Both the position numbers and the translations under genes were made by a program. 64,000 nucleotides of DNA, taken from the NCBI GenBank assembly GCA_033239525.1, contig BSYO01000003.1, positions 29,505,540-29,569,539 on the forward strand, read 5' to 3'. The stretch's first letter is position 1. Every line of letters begins with the position of its first letter. This document shows positions 33,001 to 45,000 of this stretch, piece by piece. The DNA comes from Nepenthes gracilis (lineage: Eukaryota > Streptophyta > Magnoliopsida > Caryophyllales > Nepenthaceae). The notes under the pieces were generated by a model. That model had not been told where the DNA came from. It saw nothing but the letters and a program-made list of their open reading frames with translations, and made no database searches.

Positions 33001-36000
33001 CTTCTAGGACGTACTATTGTGACTAATGATTGTGCTTTCAACTATGGCAGAGTCAAGCCTCTGAAAACTTGCATATATGGTGGCATACAAGATTCAAAGG
33101 AGCTTTACAATTTCATCTTCAATTTGGAACAATATTTAAGGGTTGCGAAAATGGATTTGGATGAGGCAAAGGTTTCCATGGTGACCATGTACTTGATCGG
33201 AGATGCTAAACTGTAGTGACGCACCAAATATGAGGAAATTGCCTAGGGAATGTTGAACATCGACCTGTGGGAAGAGCCTCAAGAGAGAATTGATGGCATA
33301 GCTATACCCTGAAAATACTAAGTTCACGATACGAGGAAAGCTAAAATAGATCAAGCACAAGGGGACAAGTAGGGACTATGTTAAAGCTTTTCAGTATGCG
33401 TGTTAAATATCAGTGATATGTTTGTCAAGTGTTGTCTCTTTTGTTTCATAGATAACTTACAGCCGTGGGCTTAGATAGAGTTATTCTGACAGTTGATGCA
33501 AGGTTTAACTTTTGCCCAAAATGTAGTCAAAAGACTTGTTGACTGTACTATTGAGTGGTGTAACCAAAATTAATGGAACTGTGGTAATCTCTCAAAGAAG
33601 CCCACAGAGTGCATCTAGTGTCTGCAAGTAGAATTCAAAGCCAACAGTGGGGGAAGTAGCTTCAAGAATATTCGTCGTCGGTAAACTCTCAGAGCTCTAT
33701 GAGAGGCGTCAGTAAGTCAATGAATAAGATGTCTTCTACTAGATGTTTTCTATGAGGTGGGTCGTATAAGATGGCACAATGGTTGTATGAAGGAGCTCTG
33801 TGCGTGCTATAAAGGAAAAGTGATTTCTCAGAGTCAGGAAATGATGAGAACGATGGGGACCATGCTTACGTGTGTGCAGTCCACCTCTTGTATGCTTTGG
33901 AGAAGCATGCTTAGATATCCACCAAGTCCGCTTACCTAATATATATGGAACTTCAGGCGAATGGAAGGATTGTTGATGCCATGGCTGACATGGGCGCCAC
34001 TCACGACTTTGTGGCTGGGATTGAAGCAGATTGATTGGGCATGCGGTTGGAACGAAATGTTGGTAGCATGAAGGCCATGAACTCAAAGGCAAAGCCCACC
34101 CTTGGTGTAGTCAAGTTTGTGCTAGTGCGATTTGGAGAGTTGAATGAAAAGCTGAACTCCACGGTAGCACCTATGGATAGCTTTGACCTGATTTTTGGAG
34201 ATGGACTTCCTCAAGGCGACTAAGGGAGGGCCGATGCCTTATTTAAACTCGGTGCTCTTTACGGGTAAAAGTCTATGTCTGGTGAGCGTCTCCGAAAGGT
34301 TGAATGAATCTGAAAGGAAGGGCAAGGACAGTGATTTGTCTGCATTCCAACTTAAGAGGGTCCAGAAGAATGGTGAGTCTACTTTCCTTGCGACATTGTT
34401 AATGGATGAAGACATTGAGATTCGGTCTCCACCGCTAGAAGTCGGCCTACTTCTAGAGGAGTTGATGCCCACGGAGTTAACTGTGGATCACCAGATTAAA
34501 CTGACATCAGGGGCAAGGCTATCTGCTCGAGGAGCGTACAAGATGGCACCTGTAGAGCTGGTGGAGTTTCGAAAACAAGTAGATGGGTTGATTAGTTTAG
34601 GGTTCATCTACCCTTTGAAAGCACCTTATGGAGCCTGTGTTTTATTTCATAAGAAGTTTGATGAGAGTTTATGTCTTTACATTGACTACAAGCCCTAAAC
34701 AAGATGATTGTGATGAACTACTATTCGATTCCTTTAATCACTAACTTATTTGATTAATTAAGTTACACAAAATACTTTATGAAGCTTGACCTGAGGTCGG
34801 GTTATCAACAAGTTAGAATCATGGAGTGAGGTGAGCCAAAAGCAACATGTGTTACCAGATATAGAGCTTTCAAGTGGCTCCTAATGCCCTTTGGATTGAG
34901 CAATGTCCTAGCAACATTTTGCATGTTGATGAACCAGGCGTTCCAGGAATACTTGGACAAATTTATGGTGGTTTATTTGGATGACATTTTGGTAGTTCAA
35001 GCCTGGGAAATCACCTAAAACACCTATAATTAGTGTTCCAGAGGTTGAAGGAGAATCATCTCTTTGTGAAGCATAAGAATTGCTCGTTTGCTCATGAGGA
35101 GATCAAATTCCTAAGACAATTTGTGGGTTGAGGCCAAATCTGGATGGATCTTAAGAAGGTGTAAGCCATTTTAGACTGGCAAGTCACGATAAATATGAGT
35201 GAGTTGTGCTCATTTCTTGGCCTTACTAACTATAATTAACGATTCATGGAAGGATATTCACAGAAAGCTGCACATTTGATGGATTTAATCAACAGGGATT
35301 GGTTAGCCTTCAAGGATGTCAAGTGTATGGCAATGAAAGAGCTGGTGTTGGCCCTTCCAAGTATTACTAAGCACTTTGAAGTGCAGACTGATATGTCACA
35401 TTTTGCCCTCGGGGGAGTCTTGTTGCAAGAAGGCTATCTAATGGTCTACGAGAGTAGAAAGCTATATGAGGCTGAATGATGCTATGCTGTCCAGGAGAAG
35501 GAGTTGGTGATGGATTGGTTTTCATAAAAGAACACTAGGTTTTTATATCTAAGGATGGAGGAGTGAGAAGGATGTTCCTTTGGGAATGTCATGGGACTCT
35601 ATAGATTGGTCACTCGGGGTGGTAAGTACGCTGACCCTTCTAAAGAAACATTATTACTGGCCCAAAATGATGGATGATATGATGAGTTATACGAAAACAT
35701 GTCTCAGCTGTCAGCAAGATAAAATTGAACGTCAAAAGACGATAGTGTTTTTGATACTCTCACTATGCCTAGTTGACTATGGGAAAATGTTTCCCTCAAT
35801 TTAATCATAGGGCTGCCTAAGGTTGGTGAGTACTTGTGCATCTTGGTGGATGTGGATTGCTTTTGTTCTGACATGAAGAGATTTCTCAGGGGAGGAAACT
35901 GTATCCCTTTTTTTAAAACACTTTGTCAAATACTGGGGAGTGCCTCAAAGCACTGTGAGTGGTAGAGATGGACACTTTGTTAGAGTCTTCTTGTCAAAAA

Positions 36001-39000
36001 TCTTTATAATGTTCGGTTTAGAATTTAATATCTCATCGAGCTGCCATCCTTAAACTGACAGTCAAATGGAGAGATTTAATGAGCTACTTAAAGAGTACCT
36101 ATGGCATTTTGTTAGAGCCGGTTAGAAGGATTGGGTGAAGATCTTAGATGTTGGTTAAGTTTTTTATTAGGGGTCTCTAAAGTATTTTTCTTCAAGTAAG
36201 AGTTCTTATGAGATTGTCACAGGTCAGCAACTATTTCTTCTATGCTCTTTGGCTGAGTCATACAAAGGTAAGTGTCCTCATGCTTTCAATTTTACTCCAG
36301 TGGAAATGGAACGTAGGGATTGCCAAAGCCTACTTAGAGAAAGTGTCTTATAGGATGATGAAGCAGGCAGATCAAAAGAGGCGGCTTGTGCAATTTAATG
36401 TGGGAGATTTAGTAGAGGTGAAACTTCTCCAAGTGCTCATGTGGTTGTTAGAAGGAGAGACAAGTGTCTCCTTCAGAAAAATGAAGGCCTTGTCAAGATC
36501 ATTACTTGTGTGGAGAAAGCCTCGTACCAGATAGATCCACTTGGAATGGATGATGGTCCGTCCAATTTTTTATGTGAGCTGCTTGATGTCATATTATCCT
36601 GGCATGAAAGATCCTGCACACAACCTGTTACTGTGCACCATTGAAGCGGCTACCAGCACCAGAAATTAAAGAAATCATTACTGAATGGGAGGTGACTATA
36701 TCATCAAGAAAAAGAAGAAAGAAGCGCTTGTGAAGTGAAAGGGGGGCCAACAGAAGGAACATGCTTAGAAGTTGCTGAAGATGTGAGATTGAAGGTGTGA
36801 GAGATCAAGCAATCTTGAAGAGCAAGTCAAAGAGGACGTCGACAGCTTATTAGGGGGAGGATGCTAGAATTTCAACTGATCTGTATAAATTTTAAATAAT
36901 TTTTCTTGTATTTTTGATTTTTTTAGGAATTTAGGTGATTTTAATTTAAATTTTAACATTGCAAAAAAATTAGATATTTTATTGTAAAAGTTGGGGTGTT
37001 TCAGTATATATTGGTGCGAAAGACAAATTCCCAAAACCTTCTATGTGGAGGAATGAATTCTTAAAATCTTTTTTCATATCCAGTTGTTGCCTTATTGTAA
37101 TTGATTGCTTGTCTGTATTTCTATACTTTCATTTAGCGACTTTCTTGTGTTCTACATATTTGACATTGGTGCCATTTTTGTGTTCATGTTTCGGGGTTGA
37201 CCCTGACCCTTAAGGGTGTTTGTTGGTCAGCTTGACTAGCATTCATTCTCGTGTAGAACCAGATGCGTTACACAATTTTTTAGTTTGAAATTTTAGACTA
37301 TGACACAGAATACCTACTATCTCAATATATATCTTCTCATAAACTCAGCACAAAACGTGAATGTTTCCTTGTTATTATGGATTCCATTAGCATTCTCGAA
37401 CCGTCCATGAGGCATTAAGGGATTATAATCAAGTGCGAGCTGTGAAAGGGTAAATGAGTGCTCTAGAGGGGCACAAAACTTGGAAAATTCTTCATCTCTC
37501 AAGGAAAATTGGACTATTGGGTGCAATGGGCATCAAACCCGAAACACATAGCGAATAGCTCACTAGAGAGATGCAAAGGAACACTGTAGCAAAGGGGTAC
37601 GCCCTAACTTGAGGTATAGACTACTAAAAAAGTTTTGCCCCTGTGGCGAAGATGAGTACCGTACGGGTTCTACTGCCTTTAGCTGCTAATTTTGGCTAGG
37701 ACATACAACAATTTGATGCTAAAATTGCCTTTTTACGTGGAGCCTTTGAAGAAGAGGTATACATGGAACCACCTTCCGTCTGTCTTGGCTCATTTGGTGA
37801 TAACAAGGTGTGTTGGTTTAAAGAAGGCCTTGTTTGACTTGGAATAATCCACTTGAACTTGGTTTAGAAGGTTTACAAATGTACAATCAAAGTCAAGGAG
37901 ATGACACATTGTTTGTTAAGCATTCAATCGAAAGAGTAACCAATTACTTATTTATGCGGATAATATTATTGTGACAGGGAACAATTCTAGTGAATTAGAA
38001 ACCATTCGAGAAATGCTAGCAAAGGAGTTTGAAATCAAAGAGCTTAGTGAACTAATATACTTCTTGAAAATTCAAGTGGCCTACTCAAAAAGAGGGTATC
38101 TTTTTGTCACAAAGAAGTATGTGCTTGATCTCTTGAAAGAAACCATAAACTTGGGTAGCAAGGCATCAAGCACCCCTGTTAGTCTAAGCCAGAGAATAGG
38201 AGAAGAGGGTTAAGATTAGCCAGTTGACTGAGGAAGATATCAATGGCTTATAGCGATGTTAGTCTATTTCTCACATACTTGACCAAATATTGCTTTGTGA
38301 GCCATTTTATGCATGAACTAAAGGACACAAACAGGAAAAGCATCCAGAGTATTCTATACTACTTGAAGTGAACACCGAATAACGGAATTCTATTCAAGGA
38401 AGGTGAAGGACTACAATTGAAGGGATATATTGATGTCAAATATGCAAGCTTCTTAGAGCAATGGAACAAGGAATATGCAAATTATTATGAGTAAAAATCA
38501 TCCTTAATGAAATGAGAATGAGGATTGAAGAACCAGTGGGACTCTAAAGTGATAACAAACCGGCTATCAACAATGTTCACAGCCATGTGCAATATGATCA
38601 AACAAACGTATTGAGGTTGGCAGTCATCCTATCAAGGAAAAACTCGACGGTGGTCTTATTAGTATTTCATACATGCCATCCAGCTAATTAGTAGATGTAC
38701 TTACAAAATGTTTACCTACTCCAAGATCTTGATGAAATGTTCTGCACTACTTGTATATGATCTGATTTGATTCAGTAAATATTCTGCACAACTTGAGGAA
38801 ATATTTTGGCCAGCATCTAGATGATTTGGTTTGATTCAGATCCTAATTGTTTTCCTTCTTTGCTGATTGTATGGATTTGGGAATATGCTCCCATATCTCC
38901 TTCAATTCTTCATTACTTCATTGTTAAAAACCTTATTGAAGCTTGTACCGTTGATACCAAAGATCTGTTTTTCCTTCAAGATTCATGGAGACAAGATCCA

Positions 39001-42000
39001 TTTTCTGTTGCTCTAGGTAGTGGAAAATGAGGAAGTACTTCTTGCATTTCCTAAACCAACTTCTTGATTGTCTCCATTGATGGTTGGAAAGTCCAATTTG
39101 GACTGGGGTTGTGAAGGTTTTATTTTGAAGGTGGAATCTCCCACTTGAAGCATATGAAAGAGAAAAAGGCTGAATCTGAGGCAAGTTGTGATGTAAAGCC
39201 TGGTAGCTTAGACAATCAATACTGTAGGATAGAACATGGAGTATAATAGAGGAAATAGGAGGTAGTGAGTGAAGGAAGGGTTGATGGATTTAGTGGGAGG
39301 GAGGGGGATTTATATGAATGGTTGATGATTGACAGAAATTGACGGGGATGAGAAATTAGACCAGAGAAGAAGGGAATTCTGATAAATTCTGCTTTAACAA
39401 TTCATAAGATTGACAACTGCTGCCTTCTGCTTTTATTGGAGTGCAATGCTGTTATAGAAGCCTTTTAATAATCGCTTCCTTGATTTCTTGCTAACTTCCT
39501 CCTGACTTGATAACTAACATACTGACTTCTTGTCCCTGCTGATTTGCATTTAGTTATTCTTTTCTTGTTTTGCTGGTGCTGAGTAATAATCTCATTCAGA
39601 TTTCTACGCCTTTTTGTTGCTGATCGGTTCCTCCTGGGCTGCTTCTTGTTTTCTGTTGTTGTCTTTCTCCATAGACATATTAATTTTGTCTGTTGTCAAG
39701 AGCTCTGATCATTAATTATTGCTTTCTGCATGCTGCCTTCTTTGCAATTTATAGTATGAAGAAAATAGTGTATGGTTTTCTTGTCTTGCTTGTTTTTATG
39801 CCTGTGAAGTACTTATTTATTTCCATGTTCATGAAACAGTGTATAACTTGCATTAAATGCTTTTACAAGATACTATTGTGGTCTAATGTCATTGGATGAA
39901 AAGGTATTCTGCTTTGATTTTGTTTCGTAAGTCTACTAATCTATCTTATTTCTTTTTAGGATGTCTCTGATGCCCAATGGAGAAACTTCCGCAGAAATTT
40001 GCCTGTTTTGACTACTGTTTTTGGAGCATTTACTCTTATAGCCATGACTTTGCGGGCATTATATCATCTGAAAGCAAGTGGAATGGCGGTTGTGTGGCTT
40101 TGTATTTCTTTGATTTATTTATTGTATCTACATGGAGCATGGTACAACTCTTGATGTTTATTCTTTCTTAGAGGACTATTTGTACGATATACCTGTAATT
40201 AATTTACATTACACGGTCTTCCATTTTTAATGTTTGCTTTGTTTATCTTTTGCTTGCAGCATCATTTTCGTATTATTGATTGCTTCATTCAATTTTGTTC
40301 TTGTCAAGGTATGCCAGCAGTTTCATAGGATTATTTACTTTTATTTTGTAGAAATACTATTGCAAAATAAAAAGTTGACTGGCAGCTACATCTTCTATTT
40401 TGGGAGTTTTGATCTGTGGCAGTGGCCTCTTGATATGCCCTAGTTTTCAGTCTTTCCAACCTCCAAGGAATTTATAAGTGAGCCTTAATTATTCTCTGTT
40501 CCCTTTGCAGTTTTTTTCTTTGATTGGTGAGAGACAATGGGACACTAAGGGATTCGCCTCAAAGTACAGAAGATGTAACCTCACCCACCTCCCATCTTTG
40601 AAAAAATTATACCTCTGAAGAAATTAAGCCACAACCTCCTCCCCAAAAAGCCTAGCCAGCAAAATAAAATGTAAAAAAAATGAAAAATAACATTAAAAGA
40701 GAAACCATAAACAAACAAGCAGTCCCAATTGTAATGGAGGTTCCAATCTAGCCTCTTTAGTTCACAGTCCTGTTTCTTGAAGCCTTTATTACCTGAATTG
40801 AACTCATCAAATCTCCTAGCTGCAATATCTTTGGCACTCCTTGTAGTCTCTATCTTCTTTTCCATTATTCAAAGAAAATATGATCCCAAGAACTAGTTGA
40901 AGCCCCCATTCTTGCAACAGAAATTTCAGTTTCTTCTTCTTTTCTTCTTTTTTTTTTTTTATTTTTATTTTTTTGTGTGTGCCACAAATGTGATAAACTC
41001 TTCTCAATCTAAATTCACCTTGAGTTTGCCAGAAGCTTTTATGATGTACTTGTTGGTGGATCACCAACAACTTGCTGCCAATTCACAAAACCCAAACACT
41101 TCCTTGCACAGCAAATTGACAAAAAAGTCTCCAACAGGATTTTATTAAATCACTCAAGATTAAACTGAAGACTTTCAATGGAAGAGCATATAACCACTGT
41201 TGTTTTATCTTTGTTCTCTGGATCATGTCTACTACAACATTTATCCACCACCTTTATCCAAAGAAACTAAATATTAGACAAGGACCCATCGCCAAATTCA
41301 CGAAATTCCACAATTTTAGCAACTATGGCTTTGTTTGGAAGCCATTCATGTCACTTAACATCCATGACAAATAACTTTGATGGAGAAAACTGCTCACGAC
41401 TACTCAACTTCAAAACATCATTCCAACTCAAGCAAATAGGATCCACCTATGGCTGGGCCCTTGTTTAAGTGCCACCCTTCAATTTAGAAATCCCAATTAT
41501 AGAAGAATTGGACCTAGAACGAAAATACTCCAATCAAACCCTTTTAAGCACTACGCATATCTTAGTAAATGTCTGCACCAAATACTGCATATCATCCAGA
41601 TAGCCATTAATGATTTGACACACAAGCTAGCCAATCAAATATTGTTATTAATCATAGAACCATTAGTAAGCCTAGGTGAAGCAGGTGATGCCTCCTTCAA
41701 AAAAGTGTGAGAATGAGGAACTTGATAAGTGCCACCCTGACTATATTAGAAGAGGGGAACAGATGAAGCACAAGAACCCTCAAGGATTCCCAAGAAACTG
41801 TGCAAACAATTTAGAGAAACCCACATGTGATATCTTTTTTTAGAGTTCAAGTTAAACCTTGATTTCGATGTATTCCCAAGCATGCTTAGAATACTTTATA
41901 TTCTTAACCAGGTGAAGTCTTTACCTAAAATTATGCATGATTTTTATAATGGGCTCAATTTGCATTATCTTATGGATTTTCCAATCATGGCCCAATTAGT

Positions 42001-45000
42001 AATAGGCCATGGTATAATGGGCTATTTTATACTTGAATTTGCCTTAATGCCTTAGTGAATTTCGACGACCCAATTTTCTCTTCATGGTGGGCTGACTTCA
42101 TGCAGAAGTGTTGGAGGCTTATGCTGCACTTAGTGGTGAGTTAGTGGTACACTATGTAGGGTTGCATGCCTCAGTGGAGAGGTGTCAAGAAACTAGAATG
42201 TTGGAGAGTTAGTGGAGTACTAACCGAATTGGCTTGCCTATGTGTGCTTTGAGGAGCTGACCTAGGGAAGCAGTGGAGGTGGTAGTGGAGGTTGCACATG
42301 CATGGAAGCAAGGTCTCCTAAGTGCATGCTTCCAATCCTCCTTATGTCTTGTGAGGTGGCAAGTGAAGAAGGCCTCCAGGATAAATAGGCTTCATTGGAG
42401 CCATACGACTTCATCCCATTTTTTGAGAGTTCCTTGGCTTGTTGTGTGAGGAAGAAATGAGATAAAACTTTAGTGTGTTTTTGAAGAGAAGAGAAGTCAT
42501 CTTGAAGATATAATATTTGTAATTCATAATCTTCTTCTTTTGTCTTCAAATTCTTATAAGTTCATGATGAATTACTGGAGGAGTTATAATAACAATATGG
42601 GAAATGAATTATTATGTTAAAGTAAGAAAAATCATGCTTAAGTCATACAAATTATATATTAAATTTATGAATTAACTTAATGGAATTTATGTTTGAAGCT
42701 GATTTTGAAATTGATTTTGGATTTTGGGCATGAAGGCCGAAATGAAATGCATGCAAAGTTAAGGGTAATATTATGACAAATTTGTTATAGAGATAATAGT
42801 TGAAGTGTTAGCAAATGGAATTTAAGTTGTGGAAGCAAATTTGGTGGTTAAGCTGATATTTTAAAGCATATGTTTATTAAATATGACCATTCTAGTATTA
42901 TTGGGAAAATTATGACCAAAATAAGTACCATTGGATTTTGTGTAAAAGATGTAGAGAAAACGGCAATATAAATAATGGTCAAGTGAGTATTAAGCTTACT
43001 TTATGCTTAGAATGCTGATTTGATTGACTGTGTTGATAAGATAGTAGTGTGGCAAAAACGTACTCTGCCACCAACTTCCCTGTGCTGCACACTGTTACCC
43101 TCATCATTGAGACAAACAAAACACACTTTCATAGAGTAAAAAGGCTAGAGTGATTTGTTGAGCGCTAGTGACAAGAACACTAACAGGGAGAGTCTTTAGA
43201 GAGTCAAGAGTGATTCATTGCCGGTGAACCTTCATTGTCACCCGAGAGACATTGCTGAACATTTCAATATTGTAGCCATCACATCACTGTATCGAATCAA
43301 TCTGTCCATATGTACTATATATATTCTAATTGGAGATGTTACCTTGTCTAGATTGCTTTTGTTCTTAAAGTATATAACTTTGTGGTTTTGATCTATTAAG
43401 TTTAGATGCATTTTCCTGCGAAACTTTCTCTTCCTCTTTCACTGCTTTTTCAGCTACATCAAATCACTTCTTCTATCACACTTTGGATTTGCTTCCTGTG
43501 GACTGATTGGGACTCTGCTCAATCATCTGTGAAGGCATTTGGAGCAAAAAAAAAAAAAAAAAAACTGTTCCATTGAATGGATTTCGACATTGGTTCCTTG
43601 GATGATATTTCCATGTTCTAATCAATTTTTTTTTTTCTTTTGAATCACGAGTTTTGTTCATCCTCATTATATCTGGTTTTCATGATTTTGCTGAGTTTGC
43701 AGCAACTTTTCCCTTGGAATTTGACTTTAAGATTACTGAGCTTTGCTTTTTCTCTTTTGAATTTTTTATGGAAACAAGTTGTTCAATCGATTTGCATGGT
43801 ACATCGGGTGGGATTTTTTCGGGGGTTACCACCCTGTGTTTGGCCATGGCTGTCGCACAATTAGCATAAGATTGCTATTGTATGCTGAAAGAAAGATCCA
43901 TGGCAAGTTCGTGCTGGGCTTCGTTAAAAGGTGGGAAAAGCATCATCAAAATACATAAAAATGATAGGCCAAAACACGGGGTCCTTGTAGTTTCTGGTGT
44001 GCCAGGGTTTGTGAAAGCATCAAGTTCAGGCACCTTCTAATGTTTGAGGGGGCTACTATGAAATGGGCTTCAACTGCTTTGTCTTTAAAGGACCTTCAAC
44101 TTGACCTTTGAGACGTCTAAATGTTGCTGATCCACTCTTTCCCTTAGCTTTTTGGGTTGGTGGAATTTTCTCACAATTTTGTCAAACACCACAACCTTAG
44201 GTTGCTAGACTGTACCGAGAACATTTTTGATCTTGGTTTATTATTTGTTCTGACATGGGCAATGTTTCTGCCCCTTCCATGGGCTGGGTTCTGATGCAAG
44301 TGTTTGTTATTCTATGCAAGCCAATGCACATATTGATGGATATGAGGTCCATGAAAAGACGATATGTAGCCCCAATAGATTCTGGGTTTTAATTGGCTAG
44401 CACTTGTAATGTTAGTGGAGACTGATTCATTTTCTAATTAAGTGTAGCTTAAATACTTGATTTTCATGCAAACAAAATAGAAATGCCTAAGGTATTGAAC
44501 TTGAATTTTGAAGGGAAGGTCTTTACCATATGCCGAGGGGGAGTTTGATCATTAAACCATTACATTTTTACTGAAGGGATTGGATCTCTTGTGTGAGAAA
44601 GTTGCATTTGGATATGAACTTTAAAAGGTCAAGTAATTTTCCGTGGATGTGGTGTAACTGTCTATTTTCTATTAATGATAGTACTTTGAGCATTTTATGC
44701 TCCAGTTATTTATTATCCTCTCATTCTATCAATGTAATTTTTTACAGGCATTTGCACAAACAAAATACTTCTCATTTGCATTATGGATTTTCAACATCTT
44801 CTTCCTTCTTTGTAACCGTGTATATGAAGGATATTCTTTCTCCACTTTAGGGTGAGTTCAATGAGCCTGCTTATGGATCTGTCTTTTTATTGTTCTTTTA
44901 AATATACCTTTCTTGAAGTCTTCTCATAATTTTTCTGTCAAATATTTATGTTTTCTTGCATGTTAGGCACCGTTGGGCTTATTTGGACAACTTCCGGGGG

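Larger units (their letters stand above)
32208..37305 (+). mobile_element. Gypsy-C: plus-strand Ty3/gypsy element nested in copia-B
   Basis: Two related LTRs (about 455 and 444 bp) bracket gag, protease, RT, RNase H and integrase in Ty3 order. Copia-B text before (GRYPNI-like) and after (EYPLSQYISS) joins across it. No exact target duplication was found: GAACA stands on the left and CAGAA on the right. Confidence 0.85.
28943..38928 (+). mobile_element. Copia-B: plus-strand Ty1/copia element nested in gypsy-A
   Basis: Starts TGTTGAGG and ends TTGTTAAA (the 5' LTR ends TTGTTACA). It is flanked on both sides by AACCT (28938-28942 and 38929-38933). Internal order is primer site, gag, protease, integrase, [gypsy-C insert], RT, RNase H, LTR, the Ty1/copia order. 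Many stops and frameshifts. Confidence 0.85.
24911..39698 (-). mobile_element. Gypsy-A: minus-strand Ty3/gypsy element, split by nested insertion
   Basis: Read on the minus strand the order is LTR (39188-39698), gag (38934-39184), [copia-B insert], rest of gag, protease, RT, RNase H, integrase, LTR (24911-25098). The two LTR pieces share GTGATGTAAAGC, a TATAATAGA(A/G)GAAATAG stretch and GCTTCTTGT..TTGTTGTCTTTC. The lower one is much shorter. No target duplication could be confirmed. It lies antisense in MBOAT intron 2. Confidence 0.75.

Noticed and set aside
32203..37310. Target duplication for gypsy-C
   Set aside because: GAACA on the left and CAGAA on the right do not match. The ends may be off by a few bases, so no duplication is claimed.
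40867..41500. Possible coding segment inside intron 4
   Set aside because: Some well-spelled stretches (for example [11 protein letters not shown]) hint at an old copia gag, but no block is long enough to assign.
43640..43869. Two overlapping plus-strand ORFs in intron 4
   Set aside because: Open in two frames, no family match, no splice context in the gene model.
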